A DNA stretch of 37,848 bases from Candidatus Poribacteria bacterium (GCA_022827055.1 JAJDTR010000047.1:1-37848); one strand, 5' to 3'. Shown: positions 18,613 to 26,456, numbered from the stretch's first letter. The notes: generated from the sequence alone by a model not told the origin. Numbers and translations: made by a program.

Positions 18613-18912
18613 TCTTTTCGCTTTCAAGCAAACACCATTCGTAAGGACCGGGGCCTGTATGGCAAATCATCTCGACAATCTGATCGCGCATTGAGGCAAC
18701 CCGATTTAAGTGTTCAGAATCATCGGCGATATTGTTCATCTCGCCCGGGTCTGTATTCAGGTCGTACAGTTCGTCAATGTCGAAACGGTTCCATATGTAT
18801 TTCCAATTCTCGTCGCGCACCATCACGTGGGCAGCGAGTTGCCCCGGTTCTTGAGCGCCATGGTAGATCGCATCAAGACTGGCAATCTCGGCGAACACCG
18901 GTCGGCGCTCAG
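18505..18912. repeat. Direct repeat, copy 1 (sulfatase 3' end + propeller 5' end)
   Basis: This block aligns with 20005-20412 at a constant offset of exactly 1500 bases. By eye the sulfatase part (18601-18912) differs at about 29 of 312 positions; the propeller leader part is more divergent. It ends where the sulfatase remnant loses homology, which continues weakly to ~18946. Confidence 0.85.
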
Positions 18913-18946
18913 GGCGATTCAACGCTTCCATGCTTCCGGGCAGTAG
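18605..18946 (-). pseudogene. Truncated sulfatase, C-terminal remnant
   Basis: Only the last ~110 codons of a sulfatase survive, from about the 'GRS..ILNG' region to the stop. They encode RPERRPVFAEIASLDAIYHG and end GPYEWCLLESEKNE, almost identical to the tail of the intact sulfatase at 20105-21553 (6 differences over 95 residues). An in-frame stop lies directly upstream of the remaining homology, and the catalytic CxPxR and metal-binding regions are absent. A small two-codon deletion also lies near its start. It cannot be an active sulfatase. Its stop overlaps the propeller start, preserving the coupled layout of the parent pair. Confidence 0.85.
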
Positions 18947-18999
18947 CTTCTAATCATCGCTAAGTACTCACATAGGTCAGGTAACAATGAGCGTTACAT

Positions 19000-19033
19000 A
19001 AAAAAAGCGGACACCTAAATTATAGTATCCGCT
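19000..19033 (-). terminator. Rho-independent terminator of hicBA
   Basis: On the minus strand, arms at 19025-19033 (AGCGGATAC) and 19006-19014 (GTGTCCGCT) form a 9-bp stem with one G-T pair, followed at once by a run of seven T. It sits 21 bases past the hicA stop. Confidence 0.8.
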
Positions 19034-19053
19034 GAAAATTAAAGTAGAATTGA

Positions 19054-19263
19054 CTAAGCATCTTCAAACATGTTTCGGTCAATTTCTAATGTTTGCAGTA
19101 TGGCATGGAGGGTTCCCTTGGCTAATTCCCTGTTGTTGTACGGGACTGTAGCCTTCTTATTCGTGTCGGGATTATACCATTTTCGATGTGAACCTTTGCC
19201 TGATGATTTTAACTCTTGACAGCCTAATCGCCTTAGTTTTCTCTTAATCTCAATATATCTCAT
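19054..19263 (-). CDS. hicA: HicA-family mRNA interferase toxin
   Basis: The 69-residue product is a HicA/YcfA-type toxin, a small double-stranded-RNA-binding-domain-like ribonuclease that cleaves mRNA. The family core IKRKLRRLGCQELKSSGKGSH, with catalytic His26 (GSHRKW), is present, followed by VPYNNRELAKGTLHAILQ, the typical end of the domain. The start used, ATG at 19263, overlaps the hicB stop as ATGA; the longer frame beginning at 19302 runs through hicB and is less likely. Translation would be coupled to hicB. The antitoxin-first order is the reverse of E. coli hicAB but common elsewhere. Confidence 0.85.
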   Translation of the reverse strand: MRYIEIKRKLRRLGCQELKSSGKGSHRKWYNPDTNKKATVPYNNRELAKGTLHAILQTLEIDRNMFEDA

Positions 19264-19613
19264 GTCCCATAAAGCTGGGCCACAGAAGCCGCCCGAAAAC
19301 ACAAGCCCGGGTGTTCTAATGTCGGGTCAAGAGTTTGGAACCTAAAACTCGACTTTGCCTTAGATTTTTTTGGCTCCGGCAGTTTTATTTCTAAGTTGTT
19401 TACAGTTGGAGCTTCCGCGGAAATTACTTCCTTAGGGAGAGGTTGACCAAATTCTCTATATATTTCTAAAGTTGCGGAAAAAGCATCCTCCACATTATGT
19501 AATGCTTCTTCTATTGTTCTGCCTTCAGTTATAAGTTCGGGCAACTCTTTACAGGTTACTGTATATACACCTTCAGGTTGAGGTTGTAAGAATACAGTAA
19601 TTGTGTAATACAC
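19260..19613 (-). CDS. hicB: HicB-family antitoxin
   Basis: The 117-residue product has the HicB/UPF0150 fold: VYYTITVFLQPQPEGVYTV, then CKELPELITEGRTIEEALHN and an EDAF helix. It would bind and neutralise HicA and repress the operon. No clear HTH or ribbon-helix-helix is visible; the C-terminus (LCFRAASVAQLYGT) is unusual. I chose the GTG at 19613 over the ATG at 19643 because GGAGG at 19621-19625 sits 7 bases before the GTG. It has a promoter and a flanking inverted repeat just upstream. Base composition is visibly more AT-rich than the neighbouring sulfatase and propeller genes, consistent with acquisition. Confidence 0.85.
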   Translation of the reverse strand: MYYTITVFLQPQPEGVYTVTCKELPELITEGRTIEEALHNVEDAFSATLEIYREFGQPLPKEVISAEAPTVNNLEIKLPEPKKSKAKSSFRFQTLDPTLEHPGLCFRAASVAQLYGT

Positions 19614-19620
19614 TGTATTT

Positions 19621-19625
19621 CCTCC
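19621..19625 (-). promoter_or_regulatory. Shine-Dalgarno of hicB (decides GTG start)
   Basis: GGAGG on the minus strand, 7 bases upstream of the GTG at 19613. It lies inside the longer ATG-initiated frame (19643), which therefore lacks a ribosome site at its own start. Confidence 0.75.
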
Positions 19626-19653
19626 ATCTGTATGTAAAACCATATAGTTTTGT

Positions 19654-19726
19654 CTACTTTTTAAATCTATTGACCATTTTCGTCAAAAGTAGGCGGATTA
19701 TATCATGCGTTTATTTATTTTATCAA
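19654..19726 (-). promoter_or_regulatory. hicBA promoter with overlapping inverted repeat
   Basis: On the minus strand, TTGATA (19721-19726) and TATAAT (19697-19702) are separated by 18 bases, a good sigma70 promoter. Immediately downstream, across the expected start site, arms CTACTTTT (19685-19692) and AAAAGTAG (19654-19661) form an inverted repeat spanning 39 bases. This fits an operator for autoregulation by HicB or the HicBA complex, which is an inference from family behaviour. Confidence 0.65.
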
Positions 19727-19962
19727 TAACTAAAGTGTGGATATTGAGATTCAGTCTAAGCACGACTTTGTGCTTTACGCTTGATAGCAGACGGTGTCAA
19801 TCAAGTGTTCTAGAAAAGCGGGTGAGATTTCAACCATTTAGTCTTTTGATTGACCATTGAAAAGGTCGCTAGGGGTCTCTGATAGCATACAATCTGTGAA
19901 TATTGCTATCGCACTGGAATCTCAATGGGAACTTTATCGCGGTCGCTGTCCGCTTCCTCGAT
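19727..19962. other. AT-leaning non-coding stretch
   Basis: This 236-base stretch between the hicBA promoter and the propeller remnant has no convincing gene. A small hairpin (AAGCAC/GTGCTT, 19758-19775) is the only structure seen. It may include residue of the deleted propeller gene, but no homology was recognised. Confidence 0.4.
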
Positions 19963-20112
19963 CTATCCACTCAGTTGATCTCTCACTGTGGGATTTACTA
20001 TCGTCTCCGCAAGTCCTTCAATCCCTTCCCCTTCGTCAGCCTTAACACTTCTGAATGAATCCCCATCCCAACAGATGATCACTAGAATACAAACTGATAG
20101 ATATTTACTCAT
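19963..20112 (-). pseudogene. Propeller gene remnant (first ~41 codons)
   Basis: The 49-codon open frame starts MSKYLSVCIL and keeps the leader, signal peptide and VKADEGEGIEGLAE block of the gene at 16951-18612 (identical over the last 14 residues of that block). Homology then ends abruptly and a stop follows 9 to 12 codons on. Its ATG overlaps the stop of the intact sulfatase by 8 bases, exactly as in copy 1. It lacks the whole propeller domain, so it is a broken duplicate. Confidence 0.85.
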
Positions 20113-20412
20113 TCTTTTCTCTTTCAAGCAAACACCATTCGTATGGTCCAGGACCTGTATGGCAAATCATCTCGACAATTTGATCGCGCATCGAGGCTAC
20201 CCGATTTAAGTGTTCAGAATCATCGGCGATATTACTCATCTCGTCCGGGTCTGCATTCAAATCGTAGAGTTCGTCAATGTCGAAACGGTTCCAAATGTAT
20301 TTCCAATTCTCATCGCGCACCATCACGTGGGCAGCGAGTTGCTCCGGTTCTTCTGCACCATGATAAATCGCGTCAAGACTGGCAATCTCGGCGAATACCG
20401 GACGACGCTCAG
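20005..20412. repeat. Direct repeat, copy 2 (sulfatase 3' end + propeller 5' end)
   Basis: Partner of 18505-18912 in the same orientation, offset by exactly 1500 bases. Here the sulfatase side is intact and the propeller side is broken, the opposite of copy 1. The 1092 bases between the copies hold hicBA and its promoter and terminator. Confidence 0.85.
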
Positions 20413-21553
20413 GTTCTCGCCCATTCAGAATCGCCTCCGCCACAGAGCGCCCGTCAATCGGCAACGGCAGGGTTTCATCCGCAAGGTCGAGCAGTGTCGG
20501 CATGAGATCGACGCCGGCAAGCGGAGTCCCAATTCGATTACTGCCCGGCACCTGTCCGAGCCACGAGATTAAGCACGGTACGCGCACAGAGGCTTCGTAC
20601 ATCAGGCACTTTTCCACGTAGCCGTGGTCACCGAGTAATTCGCCGTGGTCGCTGATAAAGGCAACTATAGTATTTTCAATGAGACTCCGTTCCTCAAGGG
20701 TTTTGATAATTCGTCCAACCTGGACATCAATGTGGGTGATGAGAGCGTAATAGTACGCCATTATCCGGCGGAATTGCTCGTCGGTCACCGACGGACGAAT
20801 CCGAAATTTTCCTCTCGTCTGAAATTCTGGCTTTCCTTCAAGTGAGTCCCGCAAGGATGACGGCAGTTGTATCTGATCTTCCGGATAGAATTCCAGAAGT
20901 TCGGGCGGAACCAAGATTAGGGGGTGCGGGTCTTTGATACTGGCGAACAGAAAGAACGGTTCTCCGTCTGCACCCTGAATGAATTCGATACCCCGGTCTA
21001 CCGTCCAGGTCGTGCGTTGCTGCCGCGGGTCGTCTATTGTACCAAATTCTAGTGTATTTTCGAATAGCGTCATCCCGGGCGCGTCCCGGAGATAAAGGTT
21101 CGGAACCCCTTCCTGATCAAAATAATCGAACAACGGGTCCGGGTGATCGCCCTGATAACGATAGGCGCGCCAGAAATCGGTGAACCCGTGTTGCGGATTG
21201 TGGTCTTCGCCGAGATGCCACGGACCTACCATGCCGCAGCGATATCCGGCAGCCTTGAGAACATCCCCGATGGTTATACAATCCTGAGGTAGATAGCAAC
21301 CGAACTGGCCCATCCTGGCGGGGCCATAATTTCGCAGCTGAAGATGAGCATGTGGATATAGACCGGTCAACCAACTCGCACGCGCAGGCGAGCAAACCGG
21401 TGACGCGCAATAAGCGTTTTCAAAGCAGATGCCGTTCTCAGCCAATTGATCGAGGTGCGGCGTCCGGACCGTGGAACTTCCGGCGAATCCGGCAGCATCC
21501 CAGCGCATCTGATCGCACATGATGAGTATAACATTTGGGCAGGAATTCGACAT
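20105..21553 (-). CDS. Type I sulfatase (Cys-type)
   Basis: The 482-residue sulfatase has the formylglycine signature Cys54-Ser-Pro-Ala-Arg in CSPARASWLTG, the N-terminal metal-binding CDQMRWD, and the late metal site SDHGELLGDHG (Asp302-His303). It would cleave sulfate esters after maturation of Cys54. No signal peptide is present, so export is unclear. The conserved Lys of the GKWHLG block is Pro111 here (GPWHLGED), which may alter substrate binding or activity. The ATG has no clear Shine-Dalgarno. Its stop overlaps the start of a propeller remnant, and its last ~110 codons recur as the pseudogene at 18605-18946. Confidence 0.9.
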   Translation of the reverse strand: MSNSCPNVILIMCDQMRWDAAGFAGSSTVRTPHLDQLAENGICFENAYCASPVCSPARASWLTGLYPHAHLQLRNYGPARMGQFGCYLPQDCITIGDVLKAAGYRCGMVGPWHLGEDHNPQHGFTDFWRAYRYQGDHPDPLFDYFDQEGVPNLYLRDAPGMTLFENTLEFGTIDDPRQQRTTWTVDRGIEFIQGADGEPFFLFASIKDPHPLILVPPELLEFYPEDQIQLPSSLRDSLEGKPEFQTRGKFRIRPSVTDEQFRRIMAYYYALITHIDVQVGRIIKTLEERSLIENTIVAFISDHGELLGDHGYVEKCLMYEASVRVPCLISWLGQVPGSNRIGTPLAGVDLMPTLLDLADETLPLPIDGRSVAEAILNGREPERRPVFAEIASLDAIYHGAEEPEQLAAHVMVRDENWKYIWNRFDIDELYDLNADPDEMSNIADDSEHLNRVASMRDQIVEMICHTGPGPYEWCLLEREKNE

Positions 21554-21716
21554 AGTGGCTAATTTCTTTACGAGGGTTTCTGCGCCAAGTATCGGAGCGA
21601 CAAGAAACCTAGTGTCGTGATTCGGAGAAGATCTCTATCGATCAACTGACCGAATAGGGAAGGATCAAACGAACGATTAGTGAGTGCGATAGAGATCCCA
21701 TAGAAAATCCTATTCG

Positions 21717-23297
21717 CTATTCACTCACTTGATTTCCTACAACAACAGGTAAGGGTTCGCAGATCTGGAATGCGTACAATTTCGCATTGCACAAATGGAA
21801 CTTGAGCCGCACCTCTTTACCTCGCAACGACGATAAACCGGCATCCTCTTTCCAGATTGGTTCAAGACGCAGATTGTCGAACCCGCGATAAACCTTGGCT
21901 GAATCGCCCGAGTATCCGGGGATGGGTGTGCCGGACGCCTCAAGCACCTCGACTTTCATATAACCGCCCAACGCATCCACATTCACCTGCAGCTTATTCC
22001 CCTCAAGCACGAAGGGTCGAGTCACGACGGTTCCCGGCGTCTCGTTTGCTTCGAGAAAGAAGAACCCGTCGAGCCGCAACTTGGCGAGCGCAAGCCGCGC
22101 GTCCCAGCGATGACATCCCCAACGCTCGTTTGTCGCCAGATAGTAGATCCAGTGCTCGTCGTTGTGCGTAACGATGTTCGACGGCGGACGCACGCAATCC
22201 TTGTCGAAACTGCCGGCCGGACCGCGCGGGATAAGTGGTTTGCGCGGATAGGCTGCCAGGCTGAAGTCGTAGTTGACGGCGTCACGAGACGGCGCCATGT
22301 AAAATTCCCATACGCCTCGTTCGTGAGAAGTGTGGTAATCTTGCTCGCCTTCGGTAACATGTTTGTTAGTGGCAGACAATATATCCGTCAAGCCGAACCA
22401 CACGCCTTCGTAGAACCACATCGGGAAGGTGTGAATCTGATATACGGGAGTTTCGGTGCCCGGAATCAGGCTTTTGTCCGGGTCGTCCAACACAAATTTC
22501 GTGAGTGTATTCCATGCGGTGGGATGATTCAGAAGGTCGTTCCCTTCGGCATGTTCCATGATGCGAACGCCGCGGTATTCACCAATTCCTCCGGCGCCTT
22601 CAAAATCTTGACGGCAGTGCAGCAGGTAGCGTTTTGTCAGCGGGTTCCAGAGTATCTGGTTGTTTGTGTCTGCCGCCCGCTCCGTTACCGGGTGACCATC
22701 GTGGTAGAGGTTCCAATGGATTCCGTCGGATGAATATCCCAAACGCGTCCTGCCGTCAATACCGCCGCTGTTTGGATAGAACGCGACTTTGTATTTCTCG
22801 GGCGACCCGAATTCCACACTCGGATCGATGGTGACGGTTGTGCCATCCAGCCCGATATCAAGCAGGTCAATGCTTCGGTTCTGGTTGAGAATGGGAACCG
22901 GGGCGTTCCAAGTGACAAGATTGCTCTTACCGTCCTTGGAGAGCATGGGTTTGGTCCAGTTGAAACCATCGGATGATTCCGCATACGCCAGTCCGGTACC
23001 GGCACGTTTTCCCGCCATATACCACAGGCGGAACGAGGCTTTATCGGAATCCCAATGAGGGGAGAAGAACCAACAGAAAGGCGATTCAAAGCCGGAACCA
23101 CCGTCCGGGCCGTCGTGAATCTCGCCGGATTGAAAATCCGTCTCGAGGGTCGGTTCCATCACGACACCATGTTTTTTCGCTTCACCCACACCTAAACTGA
23201 CATTATCTTTCTCCGCCACGATGCAGTCGTCAACGAATAGCTGTTTTTGCAGGCCTACCGAGGTCGGTGTTTCCGGTACAAAGTTAATATCGGGCAT
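21717..23297 (-). CDS. Beta-propeller glycosidase-like protein, no signal peptide
   Basis: The 526-residue protein is a paralogue of 16951-18612: it has the KQLFVDDCIVAEKDNV leader and blades marked by SFRLWYMAGKR, YSSDGIHWNLYHDG, RYLLHCRQDF, PMWFYEGVWFGLTD, DAVNYDFSL, HWIYYLATNERWG and a C-terminal LKFHLCNAKLYAFQI that also ends the paralogue. It lacks the paralogue's N-terminal signal peptide. The bases just before its ATG (AATAGATATTT) match those encoding the paralogue's second to fifth residues, so an upstream signal-peptide segment may have been lost. No catalytic residues were assigned. It is 163 bases from the sulfatase downstream. Confidence 0.8.
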   Translation of the reverse strand: MPDINFVPETPTSVGLQKQLFVDDCIVAEKDNVSLGVGEAKKHGVVMEPTLETDFQSGEIHDGPDGGSGFESPFCWFFSPHWDSDKASFRLWYMAGKRAGTGLAYAESSDGFNWTKPMLSKDGKSNLVTWNAPVPILNQNRSIDLLDIGLDGTTVTIDPSVEFGSPEKYKVAFYPNSGGIDGRTRLGYSSDGIHWNLYHDGHPVTERAADTNNQILWNPLTKRYLLHCRQDFEGAGGIGEYRGVRIMEHAEGNDLLNHPTAWNTLTKFVLDDPDKSLIPGTETPVYQIHTFPMWFYEGVWFGLTDILSATNKHVTEGEQDYHTSHERGVWEFYMAPSRDAVNYDFSLAAYPRKPLIPRGPAGSFDKDCVRPPSNIVTHNDEHWIYYLATNERWGCHRWDARLALAKLRLDGFFFLEANETPGTVVTRPFVLEGNKLQVNVDALGGYMKVEVLEASGTPIPGYSGDSAKVYRGFDNLRLEPIWKEDAGLSSLRGKEVRLKFHLCNAKLYAFQICEPLPVVVGNQVSE

Positions 23298-23448
23298 AAA
23301 TATCTATTAATCTCTTTCTAGTTTGGATTCTGGTGGTCATCTAGATTCATGACTACAGTGATTTGGAATGTGTGATGCTAGATATCGTATCGGCAGACTA
23401 ATGCGGCAAAACGACAGTCGGAGCAAGTTCTGCCCGCGTCGGAAAATC

Positions 23449-23464
23449 GCGACCGGGAGGTCGC
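23449..23464. repeat. REP-like hairpin
   Basis: Arms GCGACC (23449-23454) and GGTCGC (23459-23464) around GGGA, followed by TCCTAC. The form GTAGGAGCG...CGC resembles intergenic REP elements of many bacteria. It lies between a PhyH gene and the propeller gene, in the 230-base gap 23298-23529. Confidence 0.5.
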
Positions 23465-23529
23465 TCCTACAGAAGACATGCAATGGATTGTGAAGGTGCG
23501 AATGATCCGCGTATGTGCATAGCTACCCG

Positions 23530-24324
23530 TCAGAGTTGCATTGCCACACTGCCCCGGTTCCTGCTTTCAAACGCCCCTTCTTGGTCCTCTTTGAAAAAGA
23601 AATGACCCTCTTCATAGAGAAATGCGTATTTCCCGTTCCGATCCCACCCGAGTTCTAGCGCCATGTCGTTGTAATGCTGGAACTGTCGGATTGTGGGCCA
23701 AATGATTCCAAACTGACAGTAGGATGTGTCGACGAAATAGCGTTTGGATCCCGGATCAGCGGGTTTGGCGCGGCGCGCATGCTGCAGCGCGGAGTGGACA
23801 ATGACAACAGACGCGGGGGAAAGGTTATCGATGGTGCGTGATCCCGGAAGATCGGCGGTTCCAAACTGCTGAAACGCGTCTCTACTCATGGTTTTCTTGT
23901 GCGATCCCGGAAGCACGAGCAGGTCCCCGATTTCGCCGTTCAGACCGGAATGATACATAAAGACGTGCACCATGAGGTGCGAACGATTCGTTTGGGGCAA
24001 TTGCTCGTAGTCGTGGTGCCACGCCACGCCGGGCTCGCCGGGCATGTGGCACACGGCATGAATATGATGGTGAACAAACCGATCACCGCCCATGAGAGAT
24101 GCTACCCGATCCACAATGGCGGGCTCCGAGGTCAAGAGGCCTAGTTCGGGGTAGCGCATCGGAATTGCCGGTTTGTTAGGCACCTTCCGATCTTCCATGA
24201 GTCGGTCTACATCACGCTTGATGCGCTCGTTGCGGCGATCGTCTAACAGACCTTCGAATACAAGGTATCCCTCATGGTTGAATTGGCGAATGTTGTCATC
24301 GGTGAGGGCGCTCATTTTTGGCAT
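23530..24324 (-). CDS. PhyH-family Fe(II)/2-oxoglutarate dioxygenase
   Basis: The 264-residue protein has a normal iron triad: His103 and Asp105 in VAWHHDYEQLP and distal His182 (HSALQHARRA), with Arg195 as a likely 2-oxoglutarate ligand. The middle block VFMYHSGLNGEIGDLLVLPGSHKK resembles the PhyH PGSH loop. It differs clearly from the two other PhyH genes in the window, so it is not a recent duplicate. Cytosolic, substrate unknown. Start is not well supported by a ribosome site; a second in-frame ATG lies three codons on. It stands apart from the propeller/sulfatase cluster. Confidence 0.88.
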   Translation of the reverse strand: MPKMSALTDDNIRQFNHEGYLVFEGLLDDRRNERIKRDVDRLMEDRKVPNKPAIPMRYPELGLLTSEPAIVDRVASLMGGDRFVHHHIHAVCHMPGEPGVAWHHDYEQLPQTNRSHLMVHVFMYHSGLNGEIGDLLVLPGSHKKTMSRDAFQQFGTADLPGSRTIDNLSPASVVIVHSALQHARRAKPADPGSKRYFVDTSYCQFGIIWPTIRQFQHYNDMALELGWDRNGKYAFLYEEGHFFFKEDQEGAFESRNRGSVAMQL

Positions 24325-24348
24325 CAGTGGATTCTGACTTACCCCATT

Positions 24349-24489
24349 TTAATTGCTGCGGCGCTCGACTGCTCCGCAATACCGCGATGTGTTTGCTGCA
24401 CTAGCACATTCCCTGGAGCGATGTTTTTGTTTGTCGTGTTGGAGTTCAAACTGTGTCTCGCAAATCAGACACACTGTCAGTTTGCTCAT
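24349..24489 (-). CDS. Small zinc-finger-like ORF (46 aa)
   Basis: The 46-residue frame has a CLICETQFELQHDKQKHRSR core, with Cys7/Cys10 and Cys28 and nearby His residues. This resembles the 'CxxCG..F......YC' treble-clef finger often attached to HNH nucleases. It starts at an ATG with AAAGGA 7 bases upstream and overlaps the 3' end of the HNH gene by 44 bases in another frame. It may be a genuine small zinc-ribbon gene or the remnant of a fusion. Without homologues it remains uncertain. Confidence 0.4.
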   Translation of the reverse strand: MSKLTVCLICETQFELQHDKQKHRSRECASAANTSRYCGAVERRSN

Positions 24490-25012
24490 CGTCATTTCCT
24501 TTCGTCGGTGTGTCAAAGATAAAATGCCATGATAAGTCATGGTGAGCGAGATAATGACAGCGTTCGCATAGCGCTTGCAAATCTTCCAATGGTTCAGATC
24601 CGGGATGATCGAAATCCACCCTGTCGTAAGTAAGATGGTGCACCGTGTTTGCCGGGGCCCCGCATCTGTCGCATCTCGCGTAGCTTGCTCCTAATCGCTC
24701 GCGCTGTTTGCGCTTCCATCCTGGTGAATCTCGGTACTTTTGATACTTACGACGCCACTCGTCTCGCTTTCGCCTATCCCTTTCTCGTTCCAGCTTAATT
24801 CGGCGTTCGCGCTCAAGTGAGCAGGTTTTGCATATCGCGTATGAATTTTTGGTACGCGCCATGGCAGTCGTTCCGCAATGTATACAAGGTTTTGTACGCG
24901 TCGCGCGGCTAGCTTCCACCACAGCAGCACGGTTTTCCCTGCATGGTTCGCAATAGTTGTATCGATGGTTGGGAGGGTTAAACTCAGTCCCACATTCCTT
25001 ACATTTTTTCAT
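24446..25012 (-). CDS. HNH endonuclease with two zinc ribbons
   Basis: The 188-residue protein has two N-terminal zinc ribbons (Cys4/7/21/24 and Cys43/46/61/64), a basic helical linker (~65-108, charged with many Arg/Lys/Glu), and a C-terminal HNH domain. The latter has CDRCGAPANTVHHLTYDR (His125-His126) and LQALCERCHYLAHH. It would nick or cut DNA as a restriction, phage or mobile-intron type nuclease. There is no adjacent methylase or specificity gene, so it is an orphan. The start is at the first Met. It overlaps the small zinc-finger ORF by 44 bases. Confidence 0.82.
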   Translation of the reverse strand: MKKCKECGTEFNPPNHRYNYCEPCRENRAAVVEASRATRTKPCIHCGTTAMARTKNSYAICKTCSLERERRIKLERERDRRKRDEWRRKYQKYRDSPGWKRKQRERLGASYARCDRCGAPANTVHHLTYDRVDFDHPGSEPLEDLQALCERCHYLAHHDLSWHFIFDTPTKGNDDEQTDSVSDLRDTV

Positions 25013-25229
25013 TATTCAGTTCTTCCCTCCTCTGTCGGTACTCCTTATTGGCTTTGTCTCTACGTTTCTGGCACACTGCTTCCGCCCGTCGCCTTTTCAC
25101 AACGTCACTTCGAAGTGGTAAAGAACTGCGGCATGCTGCAGAATGGGTTTTATCCGTGACATCTGCCTAATAATCCGCGCCCGTCTTTAACATTGAAGGA
25201 TTCTCTTCCAGCCCTCTAGTATTATTCTT

Positions 25230-26279
25230 CTACTGCTTTGGGAACGCCCTGCGTATATCGTAACGTCCCTCTTTGAGCACCGGCAGTGTTCCGTCCTGCA
25301 CCATCAACTCGAGCGGAGATTCTTTGGTTTCCAACGGCATGTTGACCACATTCTTAATCCGCAGCGACTCGTAGATTGCCATCATGATTTCCATGGTATA
25401 GCGCGCTTGCCGCCCGCTGCTGCGATGGTCGTCAATCTTTCCCTCCATCCAATCGATTAGCTCTTGAAACTGATTACTCTCCTCCGGCGCTGCCTGAATC
25501 TCCGTCCACCCCTTGCTTTCGTCAGTTTGAATCACGAGCCTACCCTCTGCGTCGTTTCTAATCTGTCCGGTAGTTCCGTGTATCGCGGTACCTGAGATAG
25601 CCGGTTCCGGCAAATCGCTTTCATATATGCCCCTCGCTCCGCCTTCGAAGCATATTAGTCCCATGCACAGATCTTCGCAAAGGGTGCGTCGTTCCCACTT
25701 GTCGGTTGTGCGCGATATTTGCCCAATGACCCACAAGGTTTCCGGGTCTGACAACTGGTAGCGCCACCCGTCAATGACATGCGTTCCGATATTGAGCAAC
25801 CCGGCGTTGGGTTTCGATCTGCCGTGCAGCAAGGTCGGTTGTCCGATTGCGCCGTCACGAATAAGCCTGCGAATTTCGACACTTTTCGGCGAGAAGCGTC
25901 CTTGATGCCCGATGACAAGTTTGGCTCCATGCTTTTCGCAAGTCTCGATCATGTCGTCGGCTTCGCCCAAGCAGGATGCCATCGGTTTTTCGCCTAGAAT
26001 CCCTTTGACTCCCGCTTCTGCGGCGGCGATCGTAATCTCGGCGCGTACGCCTTGCCAAGTTACAATGCTCACGATGTCCAAGTCCTCCTTCTCCAGCAGT
26101 TCGTTGTAGTCGGTATAAACTGCCGGGATGGAGTATTCTTTAGACAGTTCGGCAGCCGATAGTTTGCTGATATCCATAGCTGCTACGAGTTTTGTTCTCG
26201 GATTTTCGGTATAAGCTTTTGCGTGATTTTTGCTCATACCTCCACATCCGATGATCCCAACTCGATATGTTTGAGTCAT
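25230..26279 (-). CDS. Gfo/Idh/MocA-family oxidoreductase
   Basis: The 349-residue protein has a normal nucleotide-binding loop (GIIGCGGMSKNHA), the canonical Glu97-Lys98-Pro99 (GEKPMA) and a C-terminal alpha/beta domain with GLLNIGTHVIDGWRY as the catalytic DxxxH-like block. It would act as a cytosolic NAD(P)-dependent sugar or polyol oxidoreductase. AAGG about 9 bases before the ATG supports the start. It is divergent from the TIM-barrel gene at 26463, with ~180 bases between, a layout typical for a regulated sugar catabolic pair; the substrate cannot be inferred. Confidence 0.92.
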   Translation of the reverse strand: MTQTYRVGIIGCGGMSKNHAKAYTENPRTKLVAAMDISKLSAAELSKEYSIPAVYTDYNELLEKEDLDIVSIVTWQGVRAEITIAAAEAGVKGILGEKPMASCLGEADDMIETCEKHGAKLVIGHQGRFSPKSVEIRRLIRDGAIGQPTLLHGRSKPNAGLLNIGTHVIDGWRYQLSDPETLWVIGQISRTTDKWERRTLCEDLCMGLICFEGGARGIYESDLPEPAISGTAIHGTTGQIRNDAEGRLVIQTDESKGWTEIQAAPEESNQFQELIDWMEGKIDDHRSSGRQARYTMEIMMAIYESLRIKNVVNMPLETKESPLELMVQDGTLPVLKEGRYDIRRAFPKQ

Positions 26280-26450
26280 GAGTTTAGCCTTTCTGTTTGG
26301 CCCTGTAATGCGTGTGCCCCCGCTAACCTGCGGCGCTCTTTACGACCACGCGCTCGCACCGAAGCGGTTTCAGCGTTGGGCGTGATATCCAATTTTTTGC
26401 CCTAGACGGTTCGGACGGGTTGTGCTACCATGCCGGTATATCCGTAGTCT

Positions 26451-26456
26451 AGGAGG
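26451..26456 (+). promoter_or_regulatory. Strong Shine-Dalgarno of 26463 gene
   Basis: AGGAGG lies 6 bases before the ATG at 26463, making this start firm. Confidence 0.8.

Noticed and set aside
17713..18963. 416-codon open frame on the plus strand opposite the propeller gene and sulfatase remnant
   Set aside because: It is antisense to a propeller gene with clear family motifs and a sulfatase tail. It has no ribosome site, no domain and an odd, Arg/Ser-rich composition, so it is a shadow.
19302..19643. Longer frames for hicA (start 19302) and hicB (start 19643)
   Set aside because: The ATGA overlap and GGAGG-GTG context indicate shorter starts at 19263 and 19613.
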